Position numbers and translations under genes: made by a program
The notes under the pieces: generated by a model
The model's database searches: none
What the model was told of the DNA's origin: nothing
The model's input: the letters and a program-made list of their open reading frames with translations, nothing else
Origin: Acarospora socialis
Taxonomy: Eukaryota > Ascomycota > Lecanoromycetes > Acarosporales > Acarosporaceae
Direction of reading: 5' to 3'
Length of the DNA stretch: 64,000 nt
Assembly: GCA_025617375.2 (NCBI GenBank)
Contig: JAMYGW020000005.1
Coordinates: 1,054,001 to 1,118,000, forward strand
Shown here: in pieces, positions 34,938-47,859 of the stretch
How the letters are laid out: each line of letters starts with the position of its first letter
Numbering within the stretch: the first letter of the stretch is position 1

Positions 34938-35246
34938 TACCGGATTCGGCACACCGCGGTGCGGGCGGTGAAATCATACAGAGCTGGCCAATCAATCGAG
35001 ACGAGACATAACTCACTCATTGGAAAGATAGCAGGGACGAAACCTCTTGTTGTACACCATCTTTCTAAGACAGTAGGGTATGGTTGAAATACAGCTGGAC
35101 GAAAAAAGCACTGAACATTTTCAGCGAAAAGACCTAACCCCGCGGTACTTCGAAAAGAGATCTAGTCTAATTCTAGAGCCATGACGCTGCCGCCGAGAGG
35201 ATGGAACAGAGATCTATGTTCATGGATACATCAGTATTACTGTCGT
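34938..35246. other. Gap between transposon and CCP1 3' end
   Basis: This 309 nt holds the CCP1 3' flank. Nothing else is recognisable. Confidence 0.4.
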
Positions 35247-36543
35247 CTAGGCGCTGGGCTGGAAAGTCATTCGGTCCTCCTCTTTCGAAGTAAACGGTAC
35301 TCCAAGCTCGAGGAGCTTGACCATGACGTCGCGAAACTCGGAGAAGAAGACTTGATCGTCCTTCGCGTAGCGCTCGACGTGTTTCTTGAATTCCTTATCC
35401 TTGATGAGCGCCATGTCGGTTGGTAGCATCATGAGCGATTTGGAAGTGCCGTCCTGGTACTGCTTGGGACCGTCCCACTATACATGGTCAGTGAAATTTG
35501 TCTCAGAGCTCATGATCATCAGGCAGCTTCTACCTTTCGGAAGTTCCACTTCTCGTCCATCAAGAGGCGGAAGTAATCGTTCGACATGACTGTGGGACTG
35601 AAAGTCCATGGTCCATCGAAACCGCTTCGGTCAGTGTGACACCGCCCAAGAGCGTGTGCACCGCTCAACGCCACAATTTCCCGGTCGTCAAAGCCCATGC
35701 GACCGAATATAGCACGTAAGTGGCTCTGCTCCTTTGCTCCATCCGGTAAACGACCGTCGGGAGTACACATCGACACGTCTCTATCATTGCGGCCCGGCCT
35801 CCATGGAATGACAGGACCTTGCATTTCCTGGATGGCGCAGACACCGGCAAGCGTCCAGAGATCGGAGTACGTAATCCATGGAAATTGCTCTGTTTCTCAT
35901 CTCAGTCAAGTCAAAGCGAACGAAAACTGGGTTTCACTCACGCTTGATAGGCTCCAAGAAGTCACGAGCAGCCTTAAGCCCTGCATTCGCCCCATGATCT
36001 CCTTCCGGCGCAAACCTCATCGTAGCACCATTCGAACCTCCCGTGCCAGTCTCCTTATCATACCTATCCGACCATCAGCCCCAGAACCTTTAGTCCACCT
36101 GCACCATACGGAGGCACTCACGTCCCACTACAATGCCACGCCAAGCGCAGAATCACCGGCCCATAGCTCCCATCGTCATATTCATCCTTCTCCTCCAACG
36201 CCTTCGCAATCGCATTATACACCTTCTGATAATCCTCCTTCGTCGGCGTGAACACACCACGGGTCTCGCCGGAGCTGCTTTCCTTCAGGTGGGTGACCCC
36301 ACCGTTGTTGAGGTAGAACCACGCCCCGGCACCGCCAACGGTGGCGACACCTAAACCCCAGTATAATCCTGCTCTTGATGATCGTGGAACAGAGGAGTCG
36401 GCATAGCCACGGCGGGACGAGGTTTGAAAGGTCTGCCGTGCGAGGGACGAGCGTGCGTTGCGGGTGGCGGTCGTTTTGAATGTTGAAGGAAGCGGCGTCG
36501 AACGGGTGAATGCGCGGGTAAAGCTTCGCGCTGCAGTAGCCAT
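35247..36543 (-). CDS. CCP1: Cytochrome c peroxidase, mitochondrial
   Basis: Minus-strand exons 36543-36122, 36063-35942, 35889-35534 and 35477-35247 give 376 residues. The enzyme uses ferrocytochrome c to reduce hydrogen peroxide in the intermembrane space. The N-terminus is a bipartite import signal: a Ser/Thr/Arg-rich presequence, then a membrane segment ([19 protein letters not shown]) that fits stop-transfer sorting. The distal haem site is [11 protein letters not shown] (Arg, Trp, His all present), followed by [11 protein letters not shown]. The proximal ligand region is [12 protein letters not shown], and the radical-forming Trp is in DGPWTF. All key residues are kept. The downstream neighbour is a transposon inserted 309 nt past the stop, with no damage to the gene. 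Confidence 0.95.
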
Positions 36544-37883
36544 TGCGTCAAACGTGTATGAGACAGATATTAAGTTAATTGTGTATGTTATTCAACTACT
36601 CAAATGAGCCGTAAGTTCAACAGGTAAGGATCGTGGGTGATGTATCGACCGAGTTACTTTTTCACAATCCCTCTGACTCAAGGCCAAGAGAGTGAAGTAA
36701 GCACAGAAAAAGTGATTACTAATATTCGTTCCAAACCCATTTCACACACGGGCCGGAGACCAGAGCCAAGATATCGAAAGCTCGAGAAATAATAATGTAC
36801 GACATTCTCAGATACATACGGGAATTATGCTTTCCGCTGTCTACTTGTATAATACCCATCCCCTCAGAATAAGAGCCAGTAGACTCTCCCTTATGATCCC
36901 ACTCCCATATATCCCGCATCCAGAACTGCCGCAGGTCCTCCCTCTGAAAATAGTACAATCTCTCAATTCCCGTCCCTACCTCGATCTACCTAGGTACTGT
37001 AAATATAAAAGTTCGAATGTCGACGTCAACGACTTTTCCCGCAAATAGACTTTGGCGCGGACCGATGACTTCCCCTGCGTCATGTTTCGGTGCACACTTA
37101 TGCACGAATCATGGGAAGCGATTGGTTTAGTAGACTCGCCAATCTGATGATCGTCGACGGCGGGTTTTCTGGGTGGGAGGGGCTTGTTTAAGTGTTGGAA
37201 CACGTACAATAAGGCTGAGCGAGGGGCTCGTATTTTACAAAGTTGGGGTTAAGGTAGCCTTCCGAATCATCGAGCCGGGGACGAGATCTGCGTTGGTGTG
37301 ACTACTGAGGACGGTCGCCAATCTAAGTATATATGGTTTCATTGAACGTATTGGACTATCTGCTTGATGTCTCGTACCAGAGACGTACGGACATGTTCCA
37401 TGTAGACATCCACCCTGGAAAAGAGACCCGAGATCGGGCCCATATGGGCGGTAATGTGGGAAGCATTTCTCGAATATTCCGAGTAATATGACAGGAGCAA
37501 CGTAGCAAAGATTGAGTGCAAGACCGAAGCCGAATATGTAAAGGGATGGAAAGAGAAGTTGTAGGGACTCTGGTACGTCGTAAGACGAGATCGAACATAG
37601 ACAAGTGTTGTCTTCGCAGGAATACATTGCTCTCGCAACTCGCGTTGTAGAAGAGACGCGTGACTGTGGGGTACGGGATCATAGAAACGTGACAGTAGCA
37701 GCGCTGACAGACCATGTGCCTCGTTCCATCACCTTGGGGTATCATCGGGCCGCCGTGAACGCTATGCAGTAAGCGACAAAGGAAAAATGTCTGATGGATG
37801 CTCAGACTAAATCGACGCCCGAAGCGTAGCGGTGTTACAGGACTCGGAACTCCACCTCAAATCGTCATGGGCGTGAGAGATAC
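36544..37883. other. Intergenic region
   Basis: This 1.3 kb lies between the CCP1 start and the end of the F-box gene, both minus strand, so it includes the CCP1 promoter. A minus-strand frame of 130 codons at 37235-37627 has a hydrophobic stretch (LYIFGFGLALNLCYVAPVILLGI) but no family match I can name. I leave it unannotated. Confidence 0.4.
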
Positions 37884-40745
37884 CTAATGGTACTCCGGAC
37901 GTTCCGACAGCATATTCGCGACAGGAGCTTTCAAGAAATATCGCAACGTCGGGTCTAGTAAGTGCTCCTCGCGGCGTGGGAAGAGCTTGTTGAAGATATC
38001 CATAGCAGAGTCCATGTCGGGCTCGGTCAAGGCAAGCCAGAGCTCCGACTCGCTCGGCAAGACCAACATGTCGGAAACCCAGGAGAGATGGAAGTGATTA
38101 GCCTTGAAATGGTTTGCCAGTTCTCCGAAAGGCTGGCATTTGTTAACGAATTTATTGTTTCTCGCCGGTTCTGGGGTGTCGCAGCACGCTTTGCAACGGA
38201 AATTGTCGAACAGGGGATAGTTGCCGGTACGAATGCGAGCCAAGTCCAAAAGTGCAAGGTCTTCGGTGGTAGGTGGCTCGTCTGTAAACTCGGCTGACTT
38301 GTCGACCGCAAACCTAAGAGCGATCTGCGTCTGATACTTCGCCATGAGAGGTGTGTGGCGGAGGAGAGTAGCTGCGTAGATAATGTTATCGACAAAATTA
38401 CCGTGACCCGAACCAGCAGTCGCAGATACTGAACGCTGCTCAAAGGCAGATATCAGCGTGGATGCTGTGGCTGGCTTCGGTGGTGCTAGGACATAGTCAG
38501 ACTGGTCATGTGGATTCCACCGCCCAGTGGAGTTGTGGTGCTCAGCCAGTATCGGCAAGTTGAGCGGCCATTCGAGTCGACACCACGGGAAGCGAACGCC
38601 AACGGGTAGCTGCAGCTTTTCGGCTCGGAGAACGCTGAAGTCGCCTATTTGTCCAGCATGCTTCTCGTTCAGATGGCAGAACAACTGTCCAAATGTGTAA
38701 CGAAGGTTGATGTCGGTACGTGTGCAGCCTGGACACTTGAAAAGTCTCGCCGCCTTGCTCCGCACAGGATCTTTCCAATTTTCGATTGTGGGTGAGATCT
38801 TGAGTTCATAGACCATTCTTGCATCGTCCAACAATAACTGATGCTTTCCACCTTTGCCATACGCATCTGGTCTCTCCGACTCATTCAGGCCATAATACTT
38901 CTCTCTTACTGCACGCAGAACGAGGAGAACGAAGTCTGCGTCATCGATAGGATCAATTGGGATTTCTGTGTTTAGGTTCGAGAGAACGTCATCCGCTAGC
39001 TTAAGAACCAGCTCCTGCTCTAACGAATCGTCGGTGCTCCGATGGGTCATGATGTTCGTATATTCCACAGAGAGTTTCTGGTTGAGTTCCACTCTCTCAA
39101 GGCGCTCTTGCTCATCCCGAACCAGTTTCTCTGCTGCGGCCCTTTCTTCCATGAGCTTAGGGAGTAGAAGTTGCCATGAGCGCTCGCTTGGAGCTCTGGG
39201 GATGTTGGCGGCTCGTTGGTAGGCTGGAATGTGCACCAGAGCTGCGGCTTGGAGAGGTGGGTCCATTGACAAGGCATGGGTCTTGTAGAACTTTTCTCGC
39301 TCCAACTTCTGATTACCGGCTCCCCTTACTTTCTCGCGGCTGTTCTTTTCAAACCAGTTCTCCACTTTCTCAACTGTTTCCATGAGTTCCTGGTTGGCTT
39401 TAATCCTTGGAGCATACCACGCGTCGATCTCTTCTTCCGACTTGACCTTTCCGTCTTCTGCTGAGTCCAAAAACTTCTCGATGTCTTGCAGCTGCTTGGT
39501 GATCGCCGCTAACTCGTATCCTCTCTGCTGTCCATGACCACTACGATGCCATCCGGTGCTGGAGTAACGGGCAGTGCTTTCATAGTGGCCCCAGGAATCA
39601 AACATGCCATGAGGAATACACTCGTGGATTTTCGGATGCTTCGTCAAGATGTTGCTCGACGCGCTCTCCTAGTGCCAGCATAAGTCAGGACTGATGGCAA
39701 TGCAATAGAGTGACAATGACCGTGTACTTACGAGAATAGTGTTCTTCACCAGACACTTAGCACACCATCTCTTTTGAAAAGCCCAATAAGTCTTTCGAGT
39801 CCTCTTATTCTGACAACTCATACAACCAAGGCCTTCAACAAGGTTTGCGTAGTCCCACTCCTTCATACCCGGAAGAGGATCCGGCATATCCGTGCCATAA
39901 TTTTGAATGCGGCACTTCTTCCAAAGAGAATTGTATGCAAGGCGCTCTCGAAAAAGCTTGTTGACGTTTCTTGCGGTGAATAGGAAACGAAGTGGACAGT
40001 ACGGTAAGATCAACTCCCAGATATCCATGTGGACGTCAGCCACCACCGGCTTATTCTTCCGCAGTCTCGTAGGTCCCACAGGCTTCTTCTGCTTAGGCGG
40101 AGCGGTCCTGGGACGACCACCAACGTTACGTTTCACCGCAATGGCGCCAACTTGTGATTTTCTAGAATTCGGTAGTTCTTGTACGATGACCTGTGAAGGC
40201 TGAGTTGTCGGAATGCTGCCATCGTTGAGTACTGATTGCTCCGTTGTAAAGGCTGTGTCCATGGCCTTGATTCTCTTAAGGGTCTCCATGATTGGAGTAT
40301 CAGGCCCGGTGTCAGCTTTGCGTTTGAACGAATGTTGTGTCATCGCGTGCGGATTTGAACGAGAGTCTGCCTGGTCAAGTGTGTTATGTGCTGGGAACAT
40401 ATCTACCGCCGAAAACGTGTTGTTGAAGGGCGAATATGCTGCTCCAGACGTACTCTTGAGCTCGCATGAGCTAGCAGGAGAAGAAGGCTTCGCGGTTAGA
40501 GAAACTTGGTAGAAGTCATTCGATGCGTTGAAGCTCCTGGCGTTAGCAGTACTGCTGGGTTGCAAGGTTCCCAGAGACGCCTGATATGTGGTGGTTGACG
40601 CCATGTTAGTGTCGTTCAAAGGAGTGTTATAAGCTGTTGAAGCTGTGCTAGCAAGCCTGCTTGCAGGTGAAGTGTTAAGCTTGACATTGAGGTTGGCTGC
40701 GACCGGAAGCGGGCACCCATTCGACACCTGCTCCTCCGCAGCCAT
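37884..40745 (-). CDS. F-box-like protein with AT-hook-like motif and zinc-binding regions
   Basis: Exons 40745-39732 and 39668-37884 give 932 residues. The first 170 residues are Ser/Thr/Ala-rich. A basic stretch with VGGRPRTAPPKQKKP resembles an AT-hook. An F-box-like helix follows (DIWELILPYCPLRFLFTARNVNKLFRERLAYNSLWKKC), then two Cys pairs (CMSCQNKRTRKTYW and CAKC) as often seen after fungal F-boxes. A charged coiled-coil-like region covers about residues 380-530. Two further Cys/His sites are FKCPGCTR..HLNEKH and FRCKACC..HFKANH. The domain set suggests a substrate receptor of an SCF ubiquitin ligase, possibly nuclear, but this is inference. The single intron lies directly after the zinc pair and is phase 0. 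Confidence 0.72.
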
Positions 40746-41678
40746 AGTGAAGGGTAATGAACTGTTCTTTCATGCAAGAAGAACGATCGTTGTTGAAGAA
40801 GGGGACCCGTCAGGTATCAGGAAAGGGCGTGTGTACCTATAGGCTGACTGAAGGCCATGAATTTGAGAATGAGGCCCAAAAGCTCGAGCCATCTCGGATA
40901 AATCGTTCGGCGTTAGTAGCGTCACCGGACCCCCGGCCTCCGCCCTACCAGTACCTACGGCGGGCCATCATTTGCCTTGTCTCCGCGCCCGGTTTCTCTG
41001 CATCGAGCCAGGCAATCTGAACCTTAGCATATCATTTTCAAAGTTCCACTTCAAAGTTCCATTTTGCTCTCTCACCAATAGACCGAATCCTAATTCATGT
41101 TTAAAGGTGTAGGTGCGGGAGTCTATAAACGTGCAATCCAGACCATTAATGCAGTTCGCTTACTCAGCAACGGCACCTTGAGATACAGTGCTTTGTACTA
41201 CCTAACAAAACACCTGCCAGCTCTCTTATGCTTGGTAATATGATTATCGATTTTTAGAAAGGCCAAATTCCATGGATGGGATCTCTGATACAAGAGTATC
41301 AAGAGAGCAGCCAATCAGCCTCATTGCTTGGCGAACGCCAGCTTACCCCACCAATCCACATTCGGTCCCAGGCTGAGGGAAATCTGACTAAATTCGTGTA
41401 ACGTTATCACCACGTTACCTTATAACTTACCACCTTCGCTCGTTGCTGCAAGACGCCGAAACTTCTTTGTGCCGAATGCCCGCGCCGCACTCAGCATTAT
41501 TAAGGAAAGCCACTTACCCAACACCCCATTATTTCATCTTCAGTCGTTCCGCTGTCTACATGTGAAAGTCCCTGGTCGGCAAGTCAATGATCTCACAGAA
41601 GTGTCGACTTTATCTGAGTACTTGACAGAGCAATCTGCGTTGATTTGGAGCAAACAAAGCGCTGGAAGGAGCCCCAAC
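40746..41678. promoter_or_regulatory. Divergent intergenic region
   Basis: This holds the promoters of the F-box gene (minus) and the MFS transporter (plus). I see no specific site. Confidence 0.4.
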
Positions 41679-43687
41679 ATGCACCATCACGAGAGTAAGT
41701 GCTAATGTCTACGGTTGTGGTCGGATACTGACACTTTACTTCAACAGAAGCCACAGAGTCCCCAGAGTCGTCGTTGGGTCATGATCAGGCTTATGGAAGC
41801 AATTACTATGATCCCGACATCGCCCACGCCGGCGCCGACTACGACGAGGATCTTCACGTTCCATGTCCATCGCATACCACGGAGCGGAAGTTGATAGCCA
41901 AGATCGACCTGCGGGTCATTCCAATCCTCAGCATTCTATACCTCCTGGCTTTCTTGGATCGGTATGGAAAGCCAATGCTAGCCATTCTTCTCAGTTGATA
42001 CTCTTGATGTGTTGGAGTGCTCCAGGATCAAATTATTGGCATTCACTGAGGAACCTCGGACCTGACTATAACATCAGCTCTGATGCTGAGGCAGGGCAGC
42101 TAGTCTCATGCAAGTGCACAGTGGTTCCTCGGTGAACGCCAATAATTTGATCCTGGAGCACTCCAACACATCAAGAATATCAACTGAAAACTGAGACACA
42201 TGTTCGAGCGTTTCTGATATTCTGATATTAGGACCAACATAGGGAATGCTGCTATATTCGGCCTACAACAAGAACTGCACCTTGGAGCTCTTCAATACAA
42301 CAATGCCCTTACAATCTTTTTTATTCCTTATATTCTCTTTGAAATCCCATCCAATATCTTCTTGAAGAGATTACGACCACACGTCTGGTGTGAGTCCTTC
42401 ATGATTCCTCGAATTGACTGACGCTTACTGATCATGCTACAGTATCGGCATGTATGTTCCTCTTTGGCTTGGTGACTGTGTGCCAAGGCCTGGTACAGAA
42501 CTATAGTGGTCTTCTGGCAACGCGGTTCTTCCTTGGTCTTGCTGAGACTGGAATGTTTCCCGGATGTAAGGCAATGTCTTTGCATCGGATGATTCAGCTG
42601 GCTAAGATGTACATACATCAGGCTTCTACCTTATTGGCATGTGGTACAAACGATCCGAAGCGCAACGTCGGTTCTCCTTTTTCTTCAGCTCTACTACACT
42701 CGCAGGTGCGTTTGGAGGCCTACTCGCTAGCGCCATTGGCAAGATGAGTGGTATGCGGGGCTACCTGGGGTGGCGGTGGATCTTCATCCTGGAAGGTACA
42801 CTAACTTGTGTGGTCGCCTTTATCTTCTTTTTCGTTATCCCCGATTTCCCCGAAGATGCCAAATGGCTGGGGGAGGAGGAGCGGGCGTACGTCAAAGCTC
42901 GCCTTCGAGCGGATCAAGGCCGATCCGCGGCAGAGCGCAAGATCACTGCGCGCGATGTGGGCAATATCTTCAAAGACTTTAAGATATTCGTAGGGGGATT
43001 CATGTACTTTGGTCTCATTGTGCCGGCTTACGGGTTAGTACTCCACTGCCCGAAGAGGGAGGTTGTTACCTATCTTAACATCTAAACCGCAGTTATGCCT
43101 TCTTCGCGCCGAGCATCATCAAAACCTACGGTTACTCCGCGATCGGCACACAACTCCACTCGGTGCCACCGTGGGCCGCGGCCTTCGGCTTCGCGATGCT
43201 AATTGCTTATATTTCTGATAAAACACGGCACCGTTTCATGTTCACTCTCATCCCCATCGCCATCGCCATTGCCGGCTTCGGAATCCTCCTCGCCGTTCAC
43301 AACCGGCCCAGTCTCCAATACGCAGCCCTGTTCCTCGTCGCGATGGGCTGCTACTCGGCCATGCCCGTTATCGTGTGCTGGTTCAACCTCAACCTGGGCG
43401 GGCACCACCGCCGGGCCGTCGGCACCGCGTGGCAAGTCGGCTTCGGCAACATCGGCGGCATCATCGCCACCTACGCCTTCCAGGCAAGGGATGCGCCGCA
43501 GTATAAGCGCGGTTACAGCATATGTATCGGCTTCGTATGCCTGAGCGCGGTGAGCTGTTGCATTTATTTCGTGGCATGCTGGGTGCAGAACCGAAACAGG
43601 GATCGGAGTCCGAGGGATTTGAGTCTGACTGAATTCGAGAAGACGGAGAAGGGAGATATGAGTCCTGACTATCGGTATCTACTGTGA
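41679..43687 (+). CDS. MFS transporter, anion:cation symporter family (Dal5-like)
   Basis: Six exons (41679-41694, 41748-41961, 42232-42389, 42443-42565, 42622-43033, 43093-43687) give 505 residues with about 12 membrane segments. The family signature is clear: ERKLIAKIDLRVIPILSILYLLAFLDRTNIGNA, YNNALTIFFIPYILFEIPSNI, ATRFFLGLAETGMFPG, FYLIGMWYKRSEAQRR and GWRWIFILEGTLTCVVA. Members carry allantoate, nicotinate, biotin or other organic anions; the substrate here cannot be told. Exon 1 is only 16 nt. The second intron is 270 nt instead of about 55-60 because it contains a 197 bp inverted-repeat element, and the exon junction still reads FLDR-TNIGNA in phase. Confidence 0.9.
41991..42187. mobile_element. 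MITE-like hairpin element inside an MFS intron
   Basis: Two arms of 67 nt (41991-42057 and 42121-42187) are reverse complements at 63 of 67 positions, around a 63-nt spacer. The arms start TCAGTTGATA and include GGAGTGCTCCAGGATCAAAT. No protein is encoded. Size and structure fit a miniature inverted-repeat element or foldback transposon. I see no clear target-site duplication, and its arms are unlike those of the pogo element in this window. Its removal would leave a 73-nt intron of normal size. Confidence 0.85.
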
Positions 43688-45339
43688 GGGCTGATAGCTT
43701 AGAGTAAAGTTGTCGGTGTTCTCGATAGACTGAAGGAGGATCGCTTTATTGTATATACTGCATCGCGCCTCTTTTATCGATATAGGAAGCTCATGGATCA
43801 TTAGAGAGTATGGTCAACAGGCGCCATTCAGGAGTGAGGTGCAAAAGCTTCTTACAGACACAATGTAGTCGACTGCTCACGAAGCGAACGTCTTAACATG
43901 AGGATGGCTCTGACCTCGTTTGCAAAAACGGAACACGTTAATCGGAACTGAAGCACTGGGCGCACATCACGCACACCATTACGAGGCATTGCAGCATCAC
44001 GCATGAGCACAATGCTTGATAAGATGAGTACACCGAGAGACTTATGCCACTCAAAACAAAAGCTTCTGTCCGTCCGAAAAATAGTCCTACGGCTCCACCG
44101 AGAACAGTAACGGTAGGGTGGAGTAGACGCGGTCCTGCTAAAAACCTGTTTCACTCTTCCACAGACGTAGATAAAGTATGCCTCGGGACCATGTAGAGAG
44201 GCGCAAGAGGTAGGCAAAGTCGTGGTTTGGTGGACAAGAAGGAAACGGGGGAGCTGAATAGCATCCACTGTAGTGAAGAGGGTGCTGGCGACGCCATTTG
44301 AGATGGATAACCTTAATGGAAATGATGGAAATTGAGATGGACTGCAAAGCAGCAGGAGTATTGTGGACTATCATTGAAGCCCTGATTGTCAACGCCGGTT
44401 TACGCACCATTGTATCCATCAGGAGCATTGAGAGCGTCGAACAGGAAATGCAGATCTGAGGAAACCGAAAACAAAGCTTTTTCCCCTAGTGCGGCGTATG
44501 ACTAAGCAGCTCCGCAGCCCCGGCTCTGATATCGCAGAAAGAGCTCCTGTTCTTCCTCAACACACTTCATAACCTGAACGCATAATCAACCGCCATTTCT
44601 TTCTCGCCTTCTGGCGAACTCATAGGCTGGACGGTCATATTGGCGTACTACAATGACTTCACAACGAGGTACCATTAAGGCTTCTTTGCCAGATCATCTA
44701 TTGTATGCTCAGTGGCATTGAGAGTCACCTGCGTGCCGGACATTGATATACTCGCGCCAGCTAAGATTTGGATGTAACCCAAGGTAGAGGAGTGAAGAGT
44801 TTGCATAGGAACAGACTTCTTTGTCGTCCAGGACTTGGTTGCCGATAGAAAAGGGGAAGGGGTTTCGCAACACGCAACACGCAATTAGGGCTCGATAGAC
44901 GAATGATATTCTTATAAGGCTGTACTTTCCGTAGAGATGAAATCGCTTCAATCCTCATTTGAGCCATCGTTACACTTCATTGATCTCCACCACTTCTAAT
45001 CTTTTTTCGGCACTTTGATATCGCCTCGAACTAAAGAATTGCTACCCAACCTAAGAGGGTACTAACAGTAATCTCTCCGCCGAGTCAAGCCACAATGCGG
45101 AAGCGAGGCTCACGGACCGTCATCATCTCTCCTTTCCATGCTCTGCACCACGTTCCTTGATACCCATACACTAGGTCCTGTGCGCCATGCAACTTCTTTG
45201 TCTTTCCTTCTGATATTCAAGTTCTTTCTGTGCTGCTGCGCTTATTTGATTGTTGTCGGCGCTCTTGTCGCATCGCTTAAGTAGATACGCTTCAACGATT
45301 GCGCTCGGTCAGGCTATACCCATTTCGTCAGCGTCGAAG
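43688..45339. other. Intergenic region
   Basis: This 1.65 kb lies between the end of the MFS gene and the start of the ArfGAP gene. Short frames on the minus strand (for example 43852-44268) show no domain. I see nothing to annotate. Confidence 0.4.
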
Positions 45340-47523
45340 ATGTCTGCGACCATCAGCAAGCGCTCTCAGGCGCGCAATGAGCGAGCTATCCAGGAGTTGA
45401 TTCGAACGGTGCCTGGCAACGACCGTTGCGCGGACTGTCAGGCTAGGAATCCAGGTGGGCCATTGCAGTGCTCCCATCATGAGGACTTGGCTGACAACTT
45501 TTTCGCTTTAGGATGGGCCAGTTGGAGCGTAAGTCTGTACCTCTGCGTTCTCGAGGGTGTTTCGATCCTATAAAAGGGATGCATTCAGGATTACAATCCG
45601 AGTTCATGCGGAGCTGACGTGATAGGTGTGCACAGTTAGGGATATTCTTGTGCATGCGATGCGCGGCCCTCCATCGGAAGCTTGGGACACACGTGTCGAA
45701 GGTGAAGTCACTGAGCATGGATAGCTGGTCTAATGAACAAGTTGAAGTTCGTTTCGATGATCCGATTGAGGAAGACTGCAGCCTAACCTTGCTCACAGTA
45801 TATGAAGCGCAATGGCAATGTTACCACGAATTGGACCTTCAACCCTCAAAATGCAAAGCCACCGATACCGATCGATATCGACGAGGTAGATTCTGTCATG
45901 GAGAAGTTCATACGACAGAAGTATGAACAGCGACTATTTTCTGGCGGGGCGGGGAGGCCCATGGTTCACCATAACACCGGCAGCACAAGGAGTTCGGAAG
46001 AACAACCATCACCACTTCCACCTAAACCGAGCAAGCGCTTTGGTTTTGGCTTACGTGCGGCTTCCTCGACATTCCCTCTTTCTAGGACCGCGCGAATGTC
46101 GCCATCAGAGACCCCTGAAGGGAACCCGAGATATGCTGCTCCGCCCTCTCCGATACGAGTGAATAAACAATCCAGGGTTTTTGGAGCATCCATTGGTGCT
46201 ACGGATGCAACATTCGAATCGAAGCTTGGGACATTGAAAGACATGGGTTTCCCAGACGAGAAGCGAAACTCAGCAGTGCTCAAAGGCTTGAGCGGCAATC
46301 TTGAACGAGCCGTGGAAACACTGGTAAGGCTAGGAGAGGGCAATGCTCCGCCTTCAAGAACCCGGACGCCAATGCCTTCAAGGAGTCCAAGTTACCAGGA
46401 CTCTGCCACGGTGAACGAAGCAGCAAGGGCGGCCTCTCCCGTAAGGTCTCATGATCCCTTTGATCAAGTTACAGCAGGGCTCTCAATAAGCAATCAGCCC
46501 ACCGCATCACTAGCGCCCCAAAATGGTCATAGTATTGGTGGTTTCGTCTCCAACAGTCAAGGTCATTCAGGTTCATACAATCCCTTTGATGCGCCTACCC
46601 AGGTTACAACTTTGCCACAGGAACTTGAGCAGAGCTTTCAACAACTACAGGTCTCGCAGCCTCTGTTCCCAAACGCAACTGGTGGATACCCTAGTCAACA
46701 GCAGCAATTGCAACAAACACGGTACCAGCAGTCCATGACTCCACCTGTGCCTCAACTGCCTCAACAGTACAGTTTCTCAACCTACACACAGCACCAACAA
46801 CCGGCGCTCGGAAGTTACAATCCATTTTTCCAATCAGGACAGCAGCCTTTGTCGAATCCCTATAGCGATCAACAGCAATCATCTACATCTAGCAATCCTT
46901 ATGCGGCCTATTCTTACAGCAATAATACCGTTCCCATTCCGAGCCAAGGGTTCCCGGCCCAGCCTCAACCACAGCCACAGTCGCAACAGCAGAACCGACA
47001 GCAACCTTTTTCGGGTTATACACAGCAGTACCCACTTAACGACAGACCTCAACCGCCCTACCAACAACCCAAAGCACAACTACAACCACAACCTCTCGTC
47101 CCCCAACCCACCGCCCGCTTTGACAAGACCAGCATCCTAGCCCTCTACAACTACCCACAACTCGCCCCTTCCCCACTACAACAACCCTCCAGCAACATCG
47201 ACCCGTCAAACATCACCACAGACCAACCAGCAATGCCGAAACTCGCACCAGGCATACCCGCACCGGGACATCCCCACCGGAGCGTCACGATGCCGGCGAC
47301 GCTCGCGGCAGGAAGTCGCAACCCTTTCCTCCCCAACGGGGTGTTTGGGGCGTCGGACGGTGGTGTTACTAGTAATGGTGGTGACTTCGGTGGACGACCG
47401 ATACCGCAGGCGAACGGCGAGTCGAGGCATGTGAGTCAGGAGAGTGTCGACGTGGGGGGTTGGCAAAGTGGGAGGCATAGTCCTGATGCGTTTGCTAGTT
47501 TGAGTGCCAGGTTTGTACGATAG
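45340..47523 (+). CDS. ArfGAP-UBA protein with Gln-rich tail (Gts1-like)
   Basis: Exons 45340-45454, 45512-45528, 45636-45746 and 45799-47523 give 655 residues. The N-terminal ArfGAP zinc finger is rebuilt over three exons as [24 protein letters not shown], with C-x2-C-x16-C-x2-C spacing and the catalytic arginine in [17 protein letters not shown] domain follows near residue 225 ([38 protein letters not shown]). The long tail is rich in Gln and Pro and has NPF tripeptides ([21 protein letters not shown]) that could bind EH-domain endocytic proteins. ArfGAPs turn off Arf GTPases in vesicle traffic; Gts1 in yeast has the same ArfGAP-UBA-polyQ layout. Exon 2 is only 17 nt but is needed for the zinc finger. 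ATG 45340 is favoured over an upstream in-frame ATG at 45250 because [15 protein letters not shown] starts the conserved part. Confidence 0.9.
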
Positions 47524-47859
47524 GATTTTGGGGTTTCGGGATTCGGTGAAGGATGCAAGGGGGGCTTTTTGGTATGTATGAATGTATCCAGGAAGAAGAG
47601 AATACCGGTAGTGGGGGGCGGGCATATGGATGCTTGTTGATGACGAAGTGGAACCGACGGCGGTTGGTATGGTAGCGTTCAACGCACCTACTCGATCTGT
47701 GGATTGTACAAGTAGACAACACGTGAAACAAGTAATCTCAGATGGGAGAATCAAATTTGACATATGTTCGGGAGAGTCCATCTCGCACGCACTTCAGTTT
47801 TCAAGAGAAGAATAATAAACAAAACCCAACAAACCCAAATCTCACTCCAGCCATTTGAC
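47524..47859. other. Convergent 3' intergenic region
   Basis: This 336 nt lies between the stops of the ArfGAP and aminotransferase genes. Nothing is recognisable. Confidence 0.4.

Noticed and set aside
34845-34952. N-terminal extension of the transposase from ATG 34952
   Set aside because: It would start outside the terminal inverted repeat; the ATG at 34844 is inside the element and opens the conserved region.
37235-37627. 130-codon minus-strand frame with a hydrophobic segment
   Set aside because: No family match, no supporting exon structure, and overlapping frames of similar length exist on the same strand.
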